Shown here: positions 26,247 to 35,100 of the stretch, piece after piece
How the letters are laid out: each line of letters begins with the position of its first letter
How positions within the stretch are numbered: the stretch's first letter is position 1
Origin: Glaciihabitans tibetensis
GTDB taxonomy: Bacteria > Actinomycetota > Actinomycetes > Actinomycetales > Microbacteriaceae
Direction: 5' to 3'
DNA: 64,000 nucleotides
Assembly: GCF_003003265.1 (NCBI RefSeq)
Contig: NZ_PVTL01000006.1
Coordinates: 62,001-126,000 of the forward strand
Notes under the pieces: generated by a model
Database searches by the model: none
Told to the model about the DNA's origin: nothing
The model's input: only the letters and a program-made list of their open reading frames with translations
Made by a program: the position numbers and the translations under genes

Positions 26247-27047
26247 ATGTCAGAGACGCCACGAATAGTTTTTACGCTTTTCGCGGCACACACGGATTCT
26301 ATGGTGGCCGCCTGGCAGCGCTTCTCAGGAGACCTGCTGCCCGACGCAAACGGGCCGCTGGGTAAGCACCCGGAGGCGCTCCTGACCATCGATCGCTCCC
26401 CCGTAGTTCACCTGCCAACGGTGCAGCGTGGCTACTCCGGACGCGGCTTGCGTCACCCGTCCCTGCGGGGTGCAGCGATGCCGCCCCGGCGTGTTTCTGG
26501 CGCCGTGACATCCGCCTCGCTTGCCTCGTCTGCTTCTGCTCCATCCGCCCCAGCGCGACCGCCCCACTCGCTGTCGTCCCAGCCCGGGGATGCGCTGGCT
26601 TCGGCGATTGCGTCGGCTTCGTCGGCATCCGAATCTCCGACATTTTTGCGCCCTCCGGCCACGGGATCGTCCGCACCGCTCGGCGGAGTATGGCGGTTGC
26701 TCGCGACGAACAACCGCGAGATCGCGCGAAGCGTGCGCGTGTACCCGACGTTTGCGGAAGCCCGCGCGGATGTGGACAGGGTGTGCGCCAACCGGGAACG
26801 ACTTGTCGTGGCCGCGGTCGTAGGACCCGACCGGGGAACCCGCGGGTGGTACGCCACTCTCGACGGCGAGCCTGTGATCACCTGCAGCAGATGGTACGAG
26901 ACGTCCTCGTCGAGCGTCGCCGCCTCCGCCGACGCGGTTGAAGCGCTGCAGCTTGCGGTGATCGTCGAGGCGGTCCGCACAATCGAATCGGCCGACCGGC
27001 GCAGGAGTCGCTCGCGGGCAACCGAGTCGTCGGTTGGTGGCTGGTGA
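26247..27047 (+). CDS. Unknown protein with two conserved blocks and a Ser/Ala-rich middle
   Basis: 266 residues from ATG, with CGGGGGA four bases upstream. The first block 'RIVFTLFAAHTDSMVAAWQRFSGDLL' looks globular. The middle (about 75-150) is Ser/Ala/Pro-rich. The last ~110 residues ('VWRLLATNNREIARSVRVYPTFAEARADVDRVC' then 'GWYATLDGEPVITCSRWYETSSSS') resemble the DUF1508/YegP type of small alpha/beta repeat, by pattern only. No signal peptide or membrane segment. Unknown function. Confidence 0.6.
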   Translation: MSETPRIVFTLFAAHTDSMVAAWQRFSGDLLPDANGPLGKHPEALLTIDRSPVVHLPTVQRGYSGRGLRHPSLRGAAMPPRRVSGAVTSASLASSASAPSAPARPPHSLSSQPGDALASAIASASSASESPTFLRPPATGSSAPLGGVWRLLATNNREIARSVRVYPTFAEARADVDRVCANRERLVVAAVVGPDRGTRGWYATLDGEPVITCSRWYETSSSSVAASADAVEALQLAVIVEAVRTIESADRRRSRSRATESSVGGW

Positions 27048-27108
27048 TCGCGGCGCTCACGCAGCGATCCACGGACGGTTCCGAGTCAACATGGCACCGT
27101 TGAGCGTC

Positions 27109-27141
27109 CTTCATCTCCGCGTTGATCGTCGTTCATGTTCA
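27109..27141 (+). promoter_or_regulatory. Weak candidate Pho-box-like repeats upstream of pstC
   Basis: TTCAT occurs at 27110-27114 and again at 27132-27136 (in GTTCATGTTCA), 22 bases apart, with GTTGAT near the middle. It lies about 115 bases before the first gene of the phosphate-type cluster. Weaker than the two sites inside the cluster; reported as a hypothesis. Confidence 0.3.
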
Positions 27142-27257
27142 CTGTCGATTGTGAGCAGGTTGGAGCGGATGATCCCCGCCGCAGCCACTGTCCACGCCTC
27201 CGCCATCACCTGGAAGCATCGACGAGCCCTCTGTATTCGTAATTTTCAAGGATGTGC

Positions 27258-28469
27258 ATGAAAGACGCGCTGGACACTGCCTTCGGCACCCAGGAGGTGG
27301 CGCTGATCGACACGACGGCGCCCGCTGACGAGACGGCGCGTGTTGACGACGGCGCGCGTGTCGACGAGACGGCGCGTGCTGACGCGGCGCTGATTGAAGA
27401 GACGGCGCTGATCCCACAGCTTCCGGGGGTTAAGGCAAGGGGCGGCTCGATTCCTCCCGGCGGCGCGGCTGCGCTGGGCGGTGCGGACACTCCGCCCGGA
27501 GGCGCGCGGCGATCGTTCGCTTCACGACTCTCCATCTCGGACGCGATCTTCCGTTACGTGAGCTACTCGGCCGGCATCATCACCGTCGCGATCATGCTCT
27601 GCGTCGGCCTGTTCCTGTCGATGCGAGCCGCAGATGCGCTGTCAGTGAGCGGCTTCTCGTTCCTGACCGAGCAGGCGTGGTCACCGGAGACCAAGACCTT
27701 CGGAATCGCGGCGGTCCTCTCGGGAACCATCACGATCGCAATCGTGGGAATGTGCGTTTCGGTGCCTCTGGCGCTCGGAACGTCGCTGCTCATCTCCGAA
27801 ATCGTTTCTCCACGGCTGAAATCGACGATGGTGACCCTGGTCGACCTCATGGCAGCCGTGCCGAGCGTCGTGTTCGGTCTCTGGGGCGCCTTTTTCCTCC
27901 AGGCAAACATCATTCCGATTTCGCAGTGGATCTCGACCTACTTTGCCTGGATCCCCATATTCGCCGTGACCACCGATGGGGACACGCTCACTGACGCGAG
28001 TGCGTTCACGTCATCGGCCTTTATCGCCGGGATCGTAGTCGGGCTGATGGTCGTCCCCACACAGACCTCGGTCATGCGCGAGGCATTTTCGCAGGCACCC
28101 GCGGGAGAACGCGAAGGCGCGTTGGCGCTCGGATCTACCCGCTGGGGGATGATCCGTGAGGTCGTCATCCCGTTCGGGCGCGGTGGCATCATCGGCGGCA
28201 CCATGCTCGGACTTGGGCGCGCGCTCGGAGAAACCATCGCGGTGTACATGATCATCTCGCCGGTCTTCGTCATCAACTGGGAGGTGCTGAAGACCGGTAC
28301 CAACTCGGTGTCCGCGCTCATCGCGCTTCGGTATGGCGAGTCAAGCGAGTTCGGGCTGTCCGCGCTCATGGCCGCTGGACTCGTCCTGTTTGCGATCACC
28401 CTCATCATCAACTTCACCGCATCGTCGGTGGTTGCCCGTTCGCGCTCCGGCGCCGAGAGCGAAGCGTGA
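27258..28469 (+). CDS. pstC: Phosphate-type ABC transporter permease PstC with extended N-terminus
   Basis: 403 residues. The start ATG is preferred because AAGGA lies five bases upstream (an ATG six bases earlier is possible). A ~90-residue cytosolic extension contains near-repeats of 'ADETARVD' and is followed by six transmembrane helices of the PstC family. The coupling loop is 'EGALALGSTRWGMIREVVIPFGRGGIIGG', then 'GLGRALGETIAVYMIISP' and 'LKTGTNSVSALIALRYGE'. It should import orthophosphate with PstA, PstB and a binding protein. Standard PstC lacks such an extension. The stop overlaps the next start by one base (TGATG). Confidence 0.9.
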   Translation: MKDALDTAFGTQEVALIDTTAPADETARVDDGARVDETARADAALIEETALIPQLPGVKARGGSIPPGGAAALGGADTPPGGARRSFASRLSISDAIFRYVSYSAGIITVAIMLCVGLFLSMRAADALSVSGFSFLTEQAWSPETKTFGIAAVLSGTITIAIVGMCVSVPLALGTSLLISEIVSPRLKSTMVTLVDLMAAVPSVVFGLWGAFFLQANIIPISQWISTYFAWIPIFAVTTDGDTLTDASAFTSSAFIAGIVVGLMVVPTQTSVMREAFSQAPAGEREGALALGSTRWGMIREVVIPFGRGGIIGGTMLGLGRALGETIAVYMIISPVFVINWEVLKTGTNSVSALIALRYGESSEFGLSALMAAGLVLFAITLIINFTASSVVARSRSGAESEA

Positions 28470-30412
28470 TGCCCCAGCACATTGATACTGCCGGACCCGT
28501 CCTGGAGGACGTGGCCGGAACCGAAGTCCCGCTCACGAACGGAAACGCGGCGCTGGCGGTTCACGCACCGTCGGACATGAATGTGGCGCCCTACGTACTC
28601 GCGTCGCCAGCAGTACCCCCCGCTTCCGGCGGGGAAGAGCCAACGGAGTCGCAGCTCGTGCAAGCGCAGATGACGGCCGCGATCCAGCGGGCGAGGGAGA
28701 CCAGAGCCGCAACGACGGCGCGACTGGTCGCTGCGCAGAGCGCCCCGATGGCTGCGAGTGCGAGTGCGAGTGCAAGTGCAGGAACGCCGCCTCTCGCCCC
28801 CAATCCCGCGCACGCGCCCGCAACCACGTGGTCAGCGACGATCACCCAGGACCCGCCGACGAAACTGGCTCCAACGGTGGTGCCACCCGTAGGAAGTGGA
28901 GAGGCAAGGTTGGACGGCCAGCCACAGACAACACCGCCGGTGGGAACAGGGGCAGGCTCGGGGGCACGCACGCGGCTTCCCGACCGCGACGGCGTGGTGG
29001 TCGCGCCGCGTCGCGCCCTTCGCAGCGCAACTCTCGACGACCGTTTCAACCTGTTTGGCGCACTCGCTGCCGGGCTAGCGCTTGCCTGCTTGCTGTTCGG
29101 CTGGTTCACGCCGATGACAGGCGCCGTCGGATGGGTCGTTATCGCGTTCCTGGGCTTCCTCGCTCTTTACGCGCTCCTGGTCGCGCTGCGGTCCGATCGC
29201 CAGCAGGTTTCGGACAAGGTGATGACGGTGCTGCTGTCCAGCGCCGGGATACTCCTGTTCGCGGCGCTGGTCTTCGTCGTCGTCTACACGGTCGTGCGGG
29301 GGAGTAGTGCGCTGCCGCATCTGAACTTCTTCACGCAGACGATGGCTCTCGCGGGCCCTCTCGATCCGCTCAATACCGGTGGAATCCTGCACGCCATCGT
29401 CGGCACGCTGATCCAAATCTCGATCGCGCTCGCCATCACCATCCCGCTCGGCGTGATTACGGCGGTGTTCCTCAATGAAATCGGCGGACGGTTCGCTCGT
29501 TTTGTACGCACCGTTGCCGATGCCATGACCGCGCTGCCGTCCATCGTCGCCGGGCTATTCGTGTACGCAGCGATCATCGCGCTAATCACGCATGAACGGT
29601 CTGGTTTCGCAGCGGCTCTTGCGATTACCGTGATGATGCTGCCGATCGTGATCAGGGCCTCTGACGTGGTTCTTCGACTGGTCGCCGGGAACCTCCGCGA
29701 GGCGTCCTACGCGTTGGGCGCAACCCGCTGGCGCATGGTCTGGCACGTGGTGCTGCCGACGGCCCGATCGGGCCTCGTCACCGCCGTGATCCTCGGCACC
29801 GCGCGCGGAATCGGTGAAACCTCGCCGGTGCTGCTCACCTCTGGCGTCTCAGCCGAGATGAACCTCAACCCGTTCTCGGGACCGATGATCTCGCTGCCGC
29901 TCCAGGTATTCGACTTTGTGAAGTCGCCCGAGCCCAACATGATCGCGCGGGGGTTCGGTACGGCTGCGGTGCTCATCGCCATCGTTCTGGCGCTGTTTAC
30001 CATTGCCCGCCTCGTCGGTGGACGCGGACCGACGCAACTCTCGAAGCGCCAGAGGGCCGCAGCTGCCGCCAACTCGGCCCGTGACATCCGCCGCATCGAA
30101 GAATCACCGCGGTCCGAACCGGCCATGCAGAAACGGCGTCAGCAGCCCGGAGCTGCCGGAGCCGCGCCAGGAGCCACTCCGGGATCGACCATTCAGTCTC
30201 CGGCGCAGGCGCTGGCGCACCGCAGCCCGGCTCCGGGGCGCACCTTCTTGGGACGTCCCGAGGCGGTACTAACCGCTGCACCGCCGACCGCTGGGCCGCC
30301 AACCTCGGCGCCGGCGCCGACAATGCCGCCCGCAACAACGCCGCCCGTAACACCCGCATCTGGCGCAGACGCGCACGACAGCACAACCGACAGCAAGGGA
30401 ACCCAATCGTGA
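28469..30412 (+). CDS. pstA: Phosphate-type ABC transporter permease PstA with long N- and C-terminal extensions
   Basis: 647 residues, about twice the usual PstA. Residues 1-190 are Ala/Pro/Gly-rich, then come two extra hydrophobic helices ('FGALAAGLALACLLFGWF', 'VGWVVIAFLGFLALYALLVAL') and the PstA core. The core has 'YTVVRGSSALPHLNFF', coupling loop 'REASYALGATRWRMVWHVVLPTARSGLVTAVILGTARGIGETSPVLLTSG', and 'NPFSGPMISLPLQVFDFVKSPEPN'. A C-terminal cytosolic tail (about 514-647) is Ala/Pro/Thr-rich. It pairs with PstC. The start ATG overlaps the pstC stop, a GTG three bases earlier is possible, and the stop overlaps the next gene (GTGA). Confidence 0.9.
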   Translation: MPQHIDTAGPVLEDVAGTEVPLTNGNAALAVHAPSDMNVAPYVLASPAVPPASGGEEPTESQLVQAQMTAAIQRARETRAATTARLVAAQSAPMAASASASASAGTPPLAPNPAHAPATTWSATITQDPPTKLAPTVVPPVGSGEARLDGQPQTTPPVGTGAGSGARTRLPDRDGVVVAPRRALRSATLDDRFNLFGALAAGLALACLLFGWFTPMTGAVGWVVIAFLGFLALYALLVALRSDRQQVSDKVMTVLLSSAGILLFAALVFVVVYTVVRGSSALPHLNFFTQTMALAGPLDPLNTGGILHAIVGTLIQISIALAITIPLGVITAVFLNEIGGRFARFVRTVADAMTALPSIVAGLFVYAAIIALITHERSGFAAALAITVMMLPIVIRASDVVLRLVAGNLREASYALGATRWRMVWHVVLPTARSGLVTAVILGTARGIGETSPVLLTSGVSAEMNLNPFSGPMISLPLQVFDFVKSPEPNMIARGFGTAAVLIAIVLALFTIARLVGGRGPTQLSKRQRAAAAANSARDIRRIEESPRSEPAMQKRRQQPGAAGAAPGATPGSTIQSPAQALAHRSPAPGRTFLGRPEAVLTAAPPTAGPPTSAPAPTMPPATTPPVTPASGADAHDSTTDSKGTQS

Positions 30413-32067
30413 GGCTCACACGCCTAATCCGCTCCATCGCGGCCGGAATCGCGCTCTCGACGTTGTCGCTTGGCCTTGTCGCCGGCACCGGCGTGGTCGC
30501 TGCGAATGCCGCCGACACGTGGGAACCGATTTCGGGCATCGGCTCGACCTGGTCCCAGAACGCGCTCGACCAATGGCGGAGCAACGTCAACAAGAACTAC
30601 GGCATGACAATCAACTACTCCGGCGAGGGGTCTTCTGCTGGGCGCCGTCACTTCATCCTGCAGGACGTGGACTTTGCCATCAGCGAAATCCCGTTCCAGT
30701 CAGCTCCAGAAGACGGTTCCCTCCCCGAAAAGCCGACCAGCGGGTTCGCTTACATGCCGATCGTCGCCGGTGGTACGGCGTTTATGTACAACCTGCAGAT
30801 CGGGGGGAAAAGGGTCACTAACCTCCGCCTCAGTGGTGAGACGATCACCAAGATTTTCACCAACGTGATCACCAACTGGAACGATCCAGTCATCAAGGCG
30901 GACAATCCCGGCCTGACGATGCCCGACAAAACAATCGTGCCGGTGGTGCGCTCGGATGGGTCCGGCTCCACAGCCCAATTTTCCCTATGGATGTCGAAGC
31001 AGCACACAGCGCTCTGGAACAACTACTGCGGTGTGGTGAACCGCCCGGTGCCGTGCGGTCTGACCTCTCAATATCCGGTCTCTGGCAATATCAAGGCCCA
31101 GAACGGGTCCCTTGGTGTCGCCGGGTACGTCGCGCAGGACTATGGCGAGGGCGCCATCACCTACGTCGAGTACTCGTATGCGTTGAAGTCGGGATTTCCC
31201 GTCGCAAAGGTGCTCAACAACGCGGGCTACTACATCGAGCCGACCGCGCCTTCCGTCGCGGTGGCGTTGATGAACGCGCAGATCGACGAGAACCCCGCTT
31301 CCAAGGACTATCTGACTCAGATCCTTGATGGCGTTTACAACAGCGCAGACAGCCGCACGTACCCGCTGTCGAGCTACTCGTACATGATCGTGCCCACCAC
31401 GGTCAACAAGGTCTTTACCGAGAAGGAAGGGAAGACTTTGGGTGCGTTCGCAAACTACGTACTGTGTGAGGGGCAACAGCAGGCGCAGCAGCTCGGGTAC
31501 TCGCCGCTTCCGATGAACCTCGTTCTCGCGGGATCGAAACAGATCGCGCGGATCCCGGGTGCTGACCCTGCGGGTTTCGACATCAACTCGTGCCGAAACC
31601 CAACCTTCAAGCCGGGCGACTCTCCGGCGAGTAACCAGCTTGCGGCAAGCGCGCCGGCACCCGAGGCATGCGACAAGCAGGGCACCACCCAGTGCAGCAA
31701 AGGCACCGGAGGCGCACCGGCCGCAACGCCCGTGAGCAACGACACCCCGGGTGCTTCGGACTCGCCCGAGGCCGCGGCTGCAGCAGCAGCCGGTGCTGGT
31801 GCGGCAGCCGGCGCTGGCGCAGGAGGGGGAACCGCTGACGCTGCCACGGCCGCAGGCTCCGCTCCGGTCTACGACAGCAACGGCGCCCTCATCAGCGGGT
31901 CGGGCATGGTCGGCACGGCCTCGTCCTCACCATTTACGCTTCCAGGCGGGGGATGGGGTGGGCAGCAGTACGTGATGTTGTTCGCCGCGCTGCTGCTCGT
32001 TGGCGCGGTGGTTCTGCCCCCGATGCTGTCGAAGCGGCTGAAGAGGCGTCCGACAGCCACAAAGTAG
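30409..32067 (+). CDS. pstS: PstS-like phosphate-binding protein with C-terminal membrane anchor
   Basis: 552 residues. The signal peptide (about 1-34, cleavage near ANA/ADT) has no lipobox Cys, unlike usual actinobacterial PstS lipoproteins. The binding domain (36-410) has 'SGEGSSAGRRHFI', 'VDFAISEIPFQ' and 'VVRSDGSGSTAQFSLWMS', counterparts of the phosphate-contacting loops of PstS. The canonical Asp loop 'SDAP' reads 'SEIP' here. Then comes an Ala/Gly-rich linker with 'AAAAAAAGAGAAAGAGAGGG' and a C-terminal TM plus basic tail ('SKRLKRRPTATK'). So the receptor is tethered from the C-terminus. It overlaps pstA by four bases. Calling it a phosphate receptor is family-based; the substrate is untested. 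Confidence 0.88.
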   Translation: MRLTRLIRSIAAGIALSTLSLGLVAGTGVVAANAADTWEPISGIGSTWSQNALDQWRSNVNKNYGMTINYSGEGSSAGRRHFILQDVDFAISEIPFQSAPEDGSLPEKPTSGFAYMPIVAGGTAFMYNLQIGGKRVTNLRLSGETITKIFTNVITNWNDPVIKADNPGLTMPDKTIVPVVRSDGSGSTAQFSLWMSKQHTALWNNYCGVVNRPVPCGLTSQYPVSGNIKAQNGSLGVAGYVAQDYGEGAITYVEYSYALKSGFPVAKVLNNAGYYIEPTAPSVAVALMNAQIDENPASKDYLTQILDGVYNSADSRTYPLSSYSYMIVPTTVNKVFTEKEGKTLGAFANYVLCEGQQQAQQLGYSPLPMNLVLAGSKQIARIPGADPAGFDINSCRNPTFKPGDSPASNQLAASAPAPEACDKQGTTQCSKGTGGAPAATPVSNDTPGASDSPEAAAAAAAGAGAAAGAGAGGGTADAATAAGSAPVYDSNGALISGSGMVGTASSSPFTLPGGGWGGQQYVMLFAALLLVGAVVLPPMLSKRLKRRPTATK

Positions 32068-32259
32068 GTACGGCGCCGCTACCCAACTGTCTTGCCGCTG
32101 CCAGCCGCCAGCCGACGCGCTGCTGCTCTGGTGCTCGGCCGCACGGCGAACTGCGCACGGCGAACTGCGCGCGGCCGCCGGCGTTGGTGCATGCGGGTGC
32201 GGATCTGAGCCAGCAATGGAGTCTGGTGCCGGGAACGATTTGTTCCCACCTCACGATGC

Positions 32260-32281
32260 GTTCATTCCCCGATCAATTCTC
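32260..32281 (+). promoter_or_regulatory. Candidate Pho box (direct repeat)
   Basis: GTTCATTCCCC followed without gap by GATCAATTCTC: two 11-base units agreeing at 7 of 11 positions. Streptomyces PhoP binds 11-base direct repeats whose conserved part is GTTCACC. Seen directly: sequence and spacing. Inferred: PhoP control. Confidence 0.5.
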
Positions 32282-32311
32282 ATTCTGCGCGACAGCTACA
32301 CGGGACATCTA

Positions 32312-32333
32312 GTTCCGCATTCGTTCATCCGAG
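32312..32333 (+). promoter_or_regulatory. Candidate Pho box (GTTC direct repeat, 11-base spacing)
   Basis: GTTCCGCATTC followed directly by GTTCATCCGAG, i.e. two GTTC units exactly 11 bases apart, 70 bases before the start of the large PstS-like gene. Fits the actinobacterial Pho-box layout. With the neighbouring pair it suggests phosphate-starvation control. Confidence 0.55.
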
Positions 32334-32402
32334 CGACACCATCGGCCCATAAATTGATCGCCGGTGGCTGACCGAAAGCCCCGAAATAACTTGGAGAGTA
32401 CC

Positions 32403-34985
32403 GTGAACGTAAGTCACTCGAGGCCTGCCGGGCGGACCTGGTTGGCGTCCCTGGGGGCTGGCTCGGTCGTCGGTATCGTGGTCGCCACGGTGCTCGCGCT
32501 CACGGGCGTGGTGATCCCGACGGATGCCGCGAGTGCAAGTTCCTCGAGTGCGGTCACGGTCGCGGCCGCGGACCAAGACGCCGACATCGCCACCGCGCCG
32601 ATGCCTGACCTCAAGGTCACCGTGTCCCAGACGGAGGACCTTACCTCGCAGGGCATCGTGGTGAGTTGGACGGGCGGTAAGCAATCCACCGCCCCCGGTA
32701 GCTCCAGCGGTGGCGAAAACTTCCTGCAGATCGCGCAGTGCTGGGGTACCGACCCCGTTGATCCGACTGCACCGGACCGCACGACCTGCCAGTACGGTGC
32801 CTTCAACTCCGTGGGTGCAACCCGCGACAACTTTGTTCAAGACGAATTCATCGCTCCCCAGGACCAGCAGTTCAGTGTCCCCTCGGAAAACGTCTTCTCG
32901 CCCGCTTATGCGTCAATCCCTTTTACCGCCGTCACTGGAGAAAAGGTGGCTTCGGTTATCTACGACGAGGCGGCCAAGAAGAACAAAAAGGTCGACGTTG
33001 ACGTCAACGTCAACCAGTTCGTAACCCAGTACACGTCGAACGAAGTCAAGTGGGCCGGATCCGGCGCCAGCGGCAGCGGGTCAGCCAAGTTCGAGGTGCA
33101 AACGGCGCTTCAGTCCCCGGGTCTCGGCTGCGGGAACGCCTCCAAGCTCGCGGACGGCTCGACCGCGAGCCAGTCATGCTGGCTTGTCGTCATCCCGCGC
33201 GGAGTTGCTGACGCTGGCGAGCAGCACATCATCAACTCCGGGCTGTTCTGGGACTCCTGGAAGCACAGCGTCGCGGTCAAGCTCGACTTCAAGCCCATCG
33301 GCGTCAACTGCACGATCGGGTCGGCCGAGCGCCAACTTGCCGGCAGCGAACTCGCCAGCGAAGCAATCGGATCCTGGCAGCCGACACTCTGCAAGTCTCA
33401 GGGCGGCGCTACGTTTAACATGTCGAAGGGTGCCGAGTCGGACGCCGCAGCAATGGCCAACGGCACCGTCCCATCGCCACTGGCGCTCACCTCGCGTCCG
33501 CTCGGTACCGAGAGCGGCACACCAGACGCACTTCAATACGCGCCGGTTGCGCTCTCGGGAGTTTCGATCGGGTTTGCGATCGACCGGCAGCCGACCGTTG
33601 GGGATGTCCCGGCTGATGTTCTGGAGAAGACGGCTCTCCCGTTCGAGAACATCAACCTGACCCCGCGCCTGCTTGCCAAACTGCTCACCAATTCCTACCT
33701 CGACTCGCTGCCGACCTACGCCGACAAGAAACACGTCGGTGTGGTCAGCTCCGCTAACCAAGGAAAGAATGCCCGCAACCTGACGCTCGACCCCGACTTC
33801 CTTGCGATCAACGACGCCGAGTGGAAGTACGAGGCGCTCATCAGCCCTTCTCTGTCTGACCTCCTGGTCTCCCAGGGTCGGTCTGACGCGGCGTGGCAGC
33901 TCTGGCGCTACATCATGGCCGACGCTGATGCTGTCGCGTTCCTAGAAGGCAAGCCGGACCCGTGGGGCATGAGGGTAAATCCCTGGAGCTCGACGAACGC
34001 AGACGTGACCAAAGAAGTCAATAAGGACGCCACCAGCGGCCTGGTGCTCCCTCGGGACAACTTTCCGAAGGCGGACCCTGTCGAGCAGGCCGCAAGCCCA
34101 ACTCTCGGCGGGGCGGTCAATCTGGTGACCTGGCGCCCGTACACGAACGACCTCGATCAGAGCGCGTACCTGGCTCTCCGCGGCGACGGGCAGGTGCTCG
34201 GCGCGTGGGACTCGACTCAGGCCACACCCAAGTACGGCAAGGCCCTGCGAGACCTGATCGGGCAACAGCGTGTACTCGCCCTCACCGACACCGCCTCCGC
34301 AGCCAAGTACCAGGTTGTTTCGGCATCGCTGCGCAACGCGGCAGGCAAGTTCGTCGCTCCCACCAACACCTCGCTTCTGGCTGCGGCCGCGGCGATGACC
34401 GCGACGGGCCAGGCGCAGGTGTATGAACTCGACCCAACGGGGGATGCCGCGAAGGCAGCACCGTCCGCGTACCCCCTCGCGATGCCCGTCTATGCCGCGC
34501 TCAATCCCGCGCAGACGGACGCGGATCAGCGCGCCGACTACGCGACGTTCATCCGCTACGCGGCGACCGCCGGCCAGGTATCCGGGACGAACGCGGGGGA
34601 GCTGCCCGAGGGCTACGCACCTATTCCCGCAGGCTGGCAGACGCAGGCACTCAGCGCGGCGAACATCATCCAGAGCGGCGGCGTTCCAGTACAGCCGCCC
34701 GCGTCGCCCGCCCCGTCGACCCCGGGCGCAGCCCCCGCTGCCGCGTCCGCAGTTTCGAACGCCGCCGCGGCCGCTGCGACTGGCGCTCCTTCGTCCGTCA
34801 CTGCGGTGAGCGCGCCGACGGATCCGGGGGCGACGGGGGTCACCGCGGCTTCGCTCACCGGGGCGGAGACCCCGAAGGATCCGAAGACCGGCGCGATCTC
34901 CGCGGCGATTCCCGGCGGAGTGCTCGGCGGCTTCGCGGCCGCTGCGGCCGTTCCGCTCTTCTCCCGGCTCAGAAGGCGCTTCTGA
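32403..34985 (+). CDS. Large secreted, membrane-anchored PstS-like protein (860 aa)
   Basis: GTG start with GGAGAG upstream. The N-terminal signal segment is 'WLASLGAGSVVGIVVATVLALTGVVIP'. A long extracytoplasmic region follows, in which 'LQYAPVALSGVSIGFAID' and 'ENINLTPRLLAKLLTNSYLDSLP' correspond in pattern to the core of PstS-type binding proteins. Other segments ('LVVIPRGVADAG', 'FLQIAQCWGTDPVDP', 'TCQYGAFNSVGA') have no family I recognise. An Ala/Pro/Ser-rich linker precedes a C-terminal TM ('AIPGGVLGGFAAAAAVPLF') and basic end 'SRLRRRF'. Second of three PstS-like proteins here; perhaps a multi-domain receptor or a scaffold. It is preceded by two candidate Pho boxes. Confidence 0.75.
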   Translation: MNVSHSRPAGRTWLASLGAGSVVGIVVATVLALTGVVIPTDAASASSSSAVTVAAADQDADIATAPMPDLKVTVSQTEDLTSQGIVVSWTGGKQSTAPGSSSGGENFLQIAQCWGTDPVDPTAPDRTTCQYGAFNSVGATRDNFVQDEFIAPQDQQFSVPSENVFSPAYASIPFTAVTGEKVASVIYDEAAKKNKKVDVDVNVNQFVTQYTSNEVKWAGSGASGSGSAKFEVQTALQSPGLGCGNASKLADGSTASQSCWLVVIPRGVADAGEQHIINSGLFWDSWKHSVAVKLDFKPIGVNCTIGSAERQLAGSELASEAIGSWQPTLCKSQGGATFNMSKGAESDAAAMANGTVPSPLALTSRPLGTESGTPDALQYAPVALSGVSIGFAIDRQPTVGDVPADVLEKTALPFENINLTPRLLAKLLTNSYLDSLPTYADKKHVGVVSSANQGKNARNLTLDPDFLAINDAEWKYEALISPSLSDLLVSQGRSDAAWQLWRYIMADADAVAFLEGKPDPWGMRVNPWSSTNADVTKEVNKDATSGLVLPRDNFPKADPVEQAASPTLGGAVNLVTWRPYTNDLDQSAYLALRGDGQVLGAWDSTQATPKYGKALRDLIGQQRVLALTDTASAAKYQVVSASLRNAAGKFVAPTNTSLLAAAAAMTATGQAQVYELDPTGDAAKAAPSAYPLAMPVYAALNPAQTDADQRADYATFIRYAATAGQVSGTNAGELPEGYAPIPAGWQTQALSAANIIQSGGVPVQPPASPAPSTPGAAPAAASAVSNAAAAAATGAPSSVTAVSAPTDPGATGVTAASLTGAETPKDPKTGAISAAIPGGVLGGFAAAAAVPLFSRLRRRF

Positions 34986-35100
34986 TGCCCCCAATTCTTG
35001 GTACCGCAACGGAGCCCGATCTCCGGGACTGTGCTGTGCCCAAGTCGTGGCTGTCGTACTCGCGACAGCTCGGTCAAACACTCAACATAAAGGATCCGAA

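Larger units (their letters stand above)
32068..32402. other. 335-base intergenic region with repeats and candidate operators
   Basis: No gene. Contains a 14-base tandem duplication GCACGGCGAACTGC (32141-32168) enclosed by the inverted repeat CGGCCGC/GCGGCCG (32136-32142, 32171-32177), possibly a terminator-like hairpin after the pstS-like gene. The two candidate Pho boxes (listed separately) follow, then the GGAGAG ribosome site of the next gene. Confidence 0.7.

Noticed and set aside
33942-35081. 379-residue minus-strand frame
   Set aside because: Antisense of the 860-aa PstS-like gene, which has a signal peptide and ribosome site.
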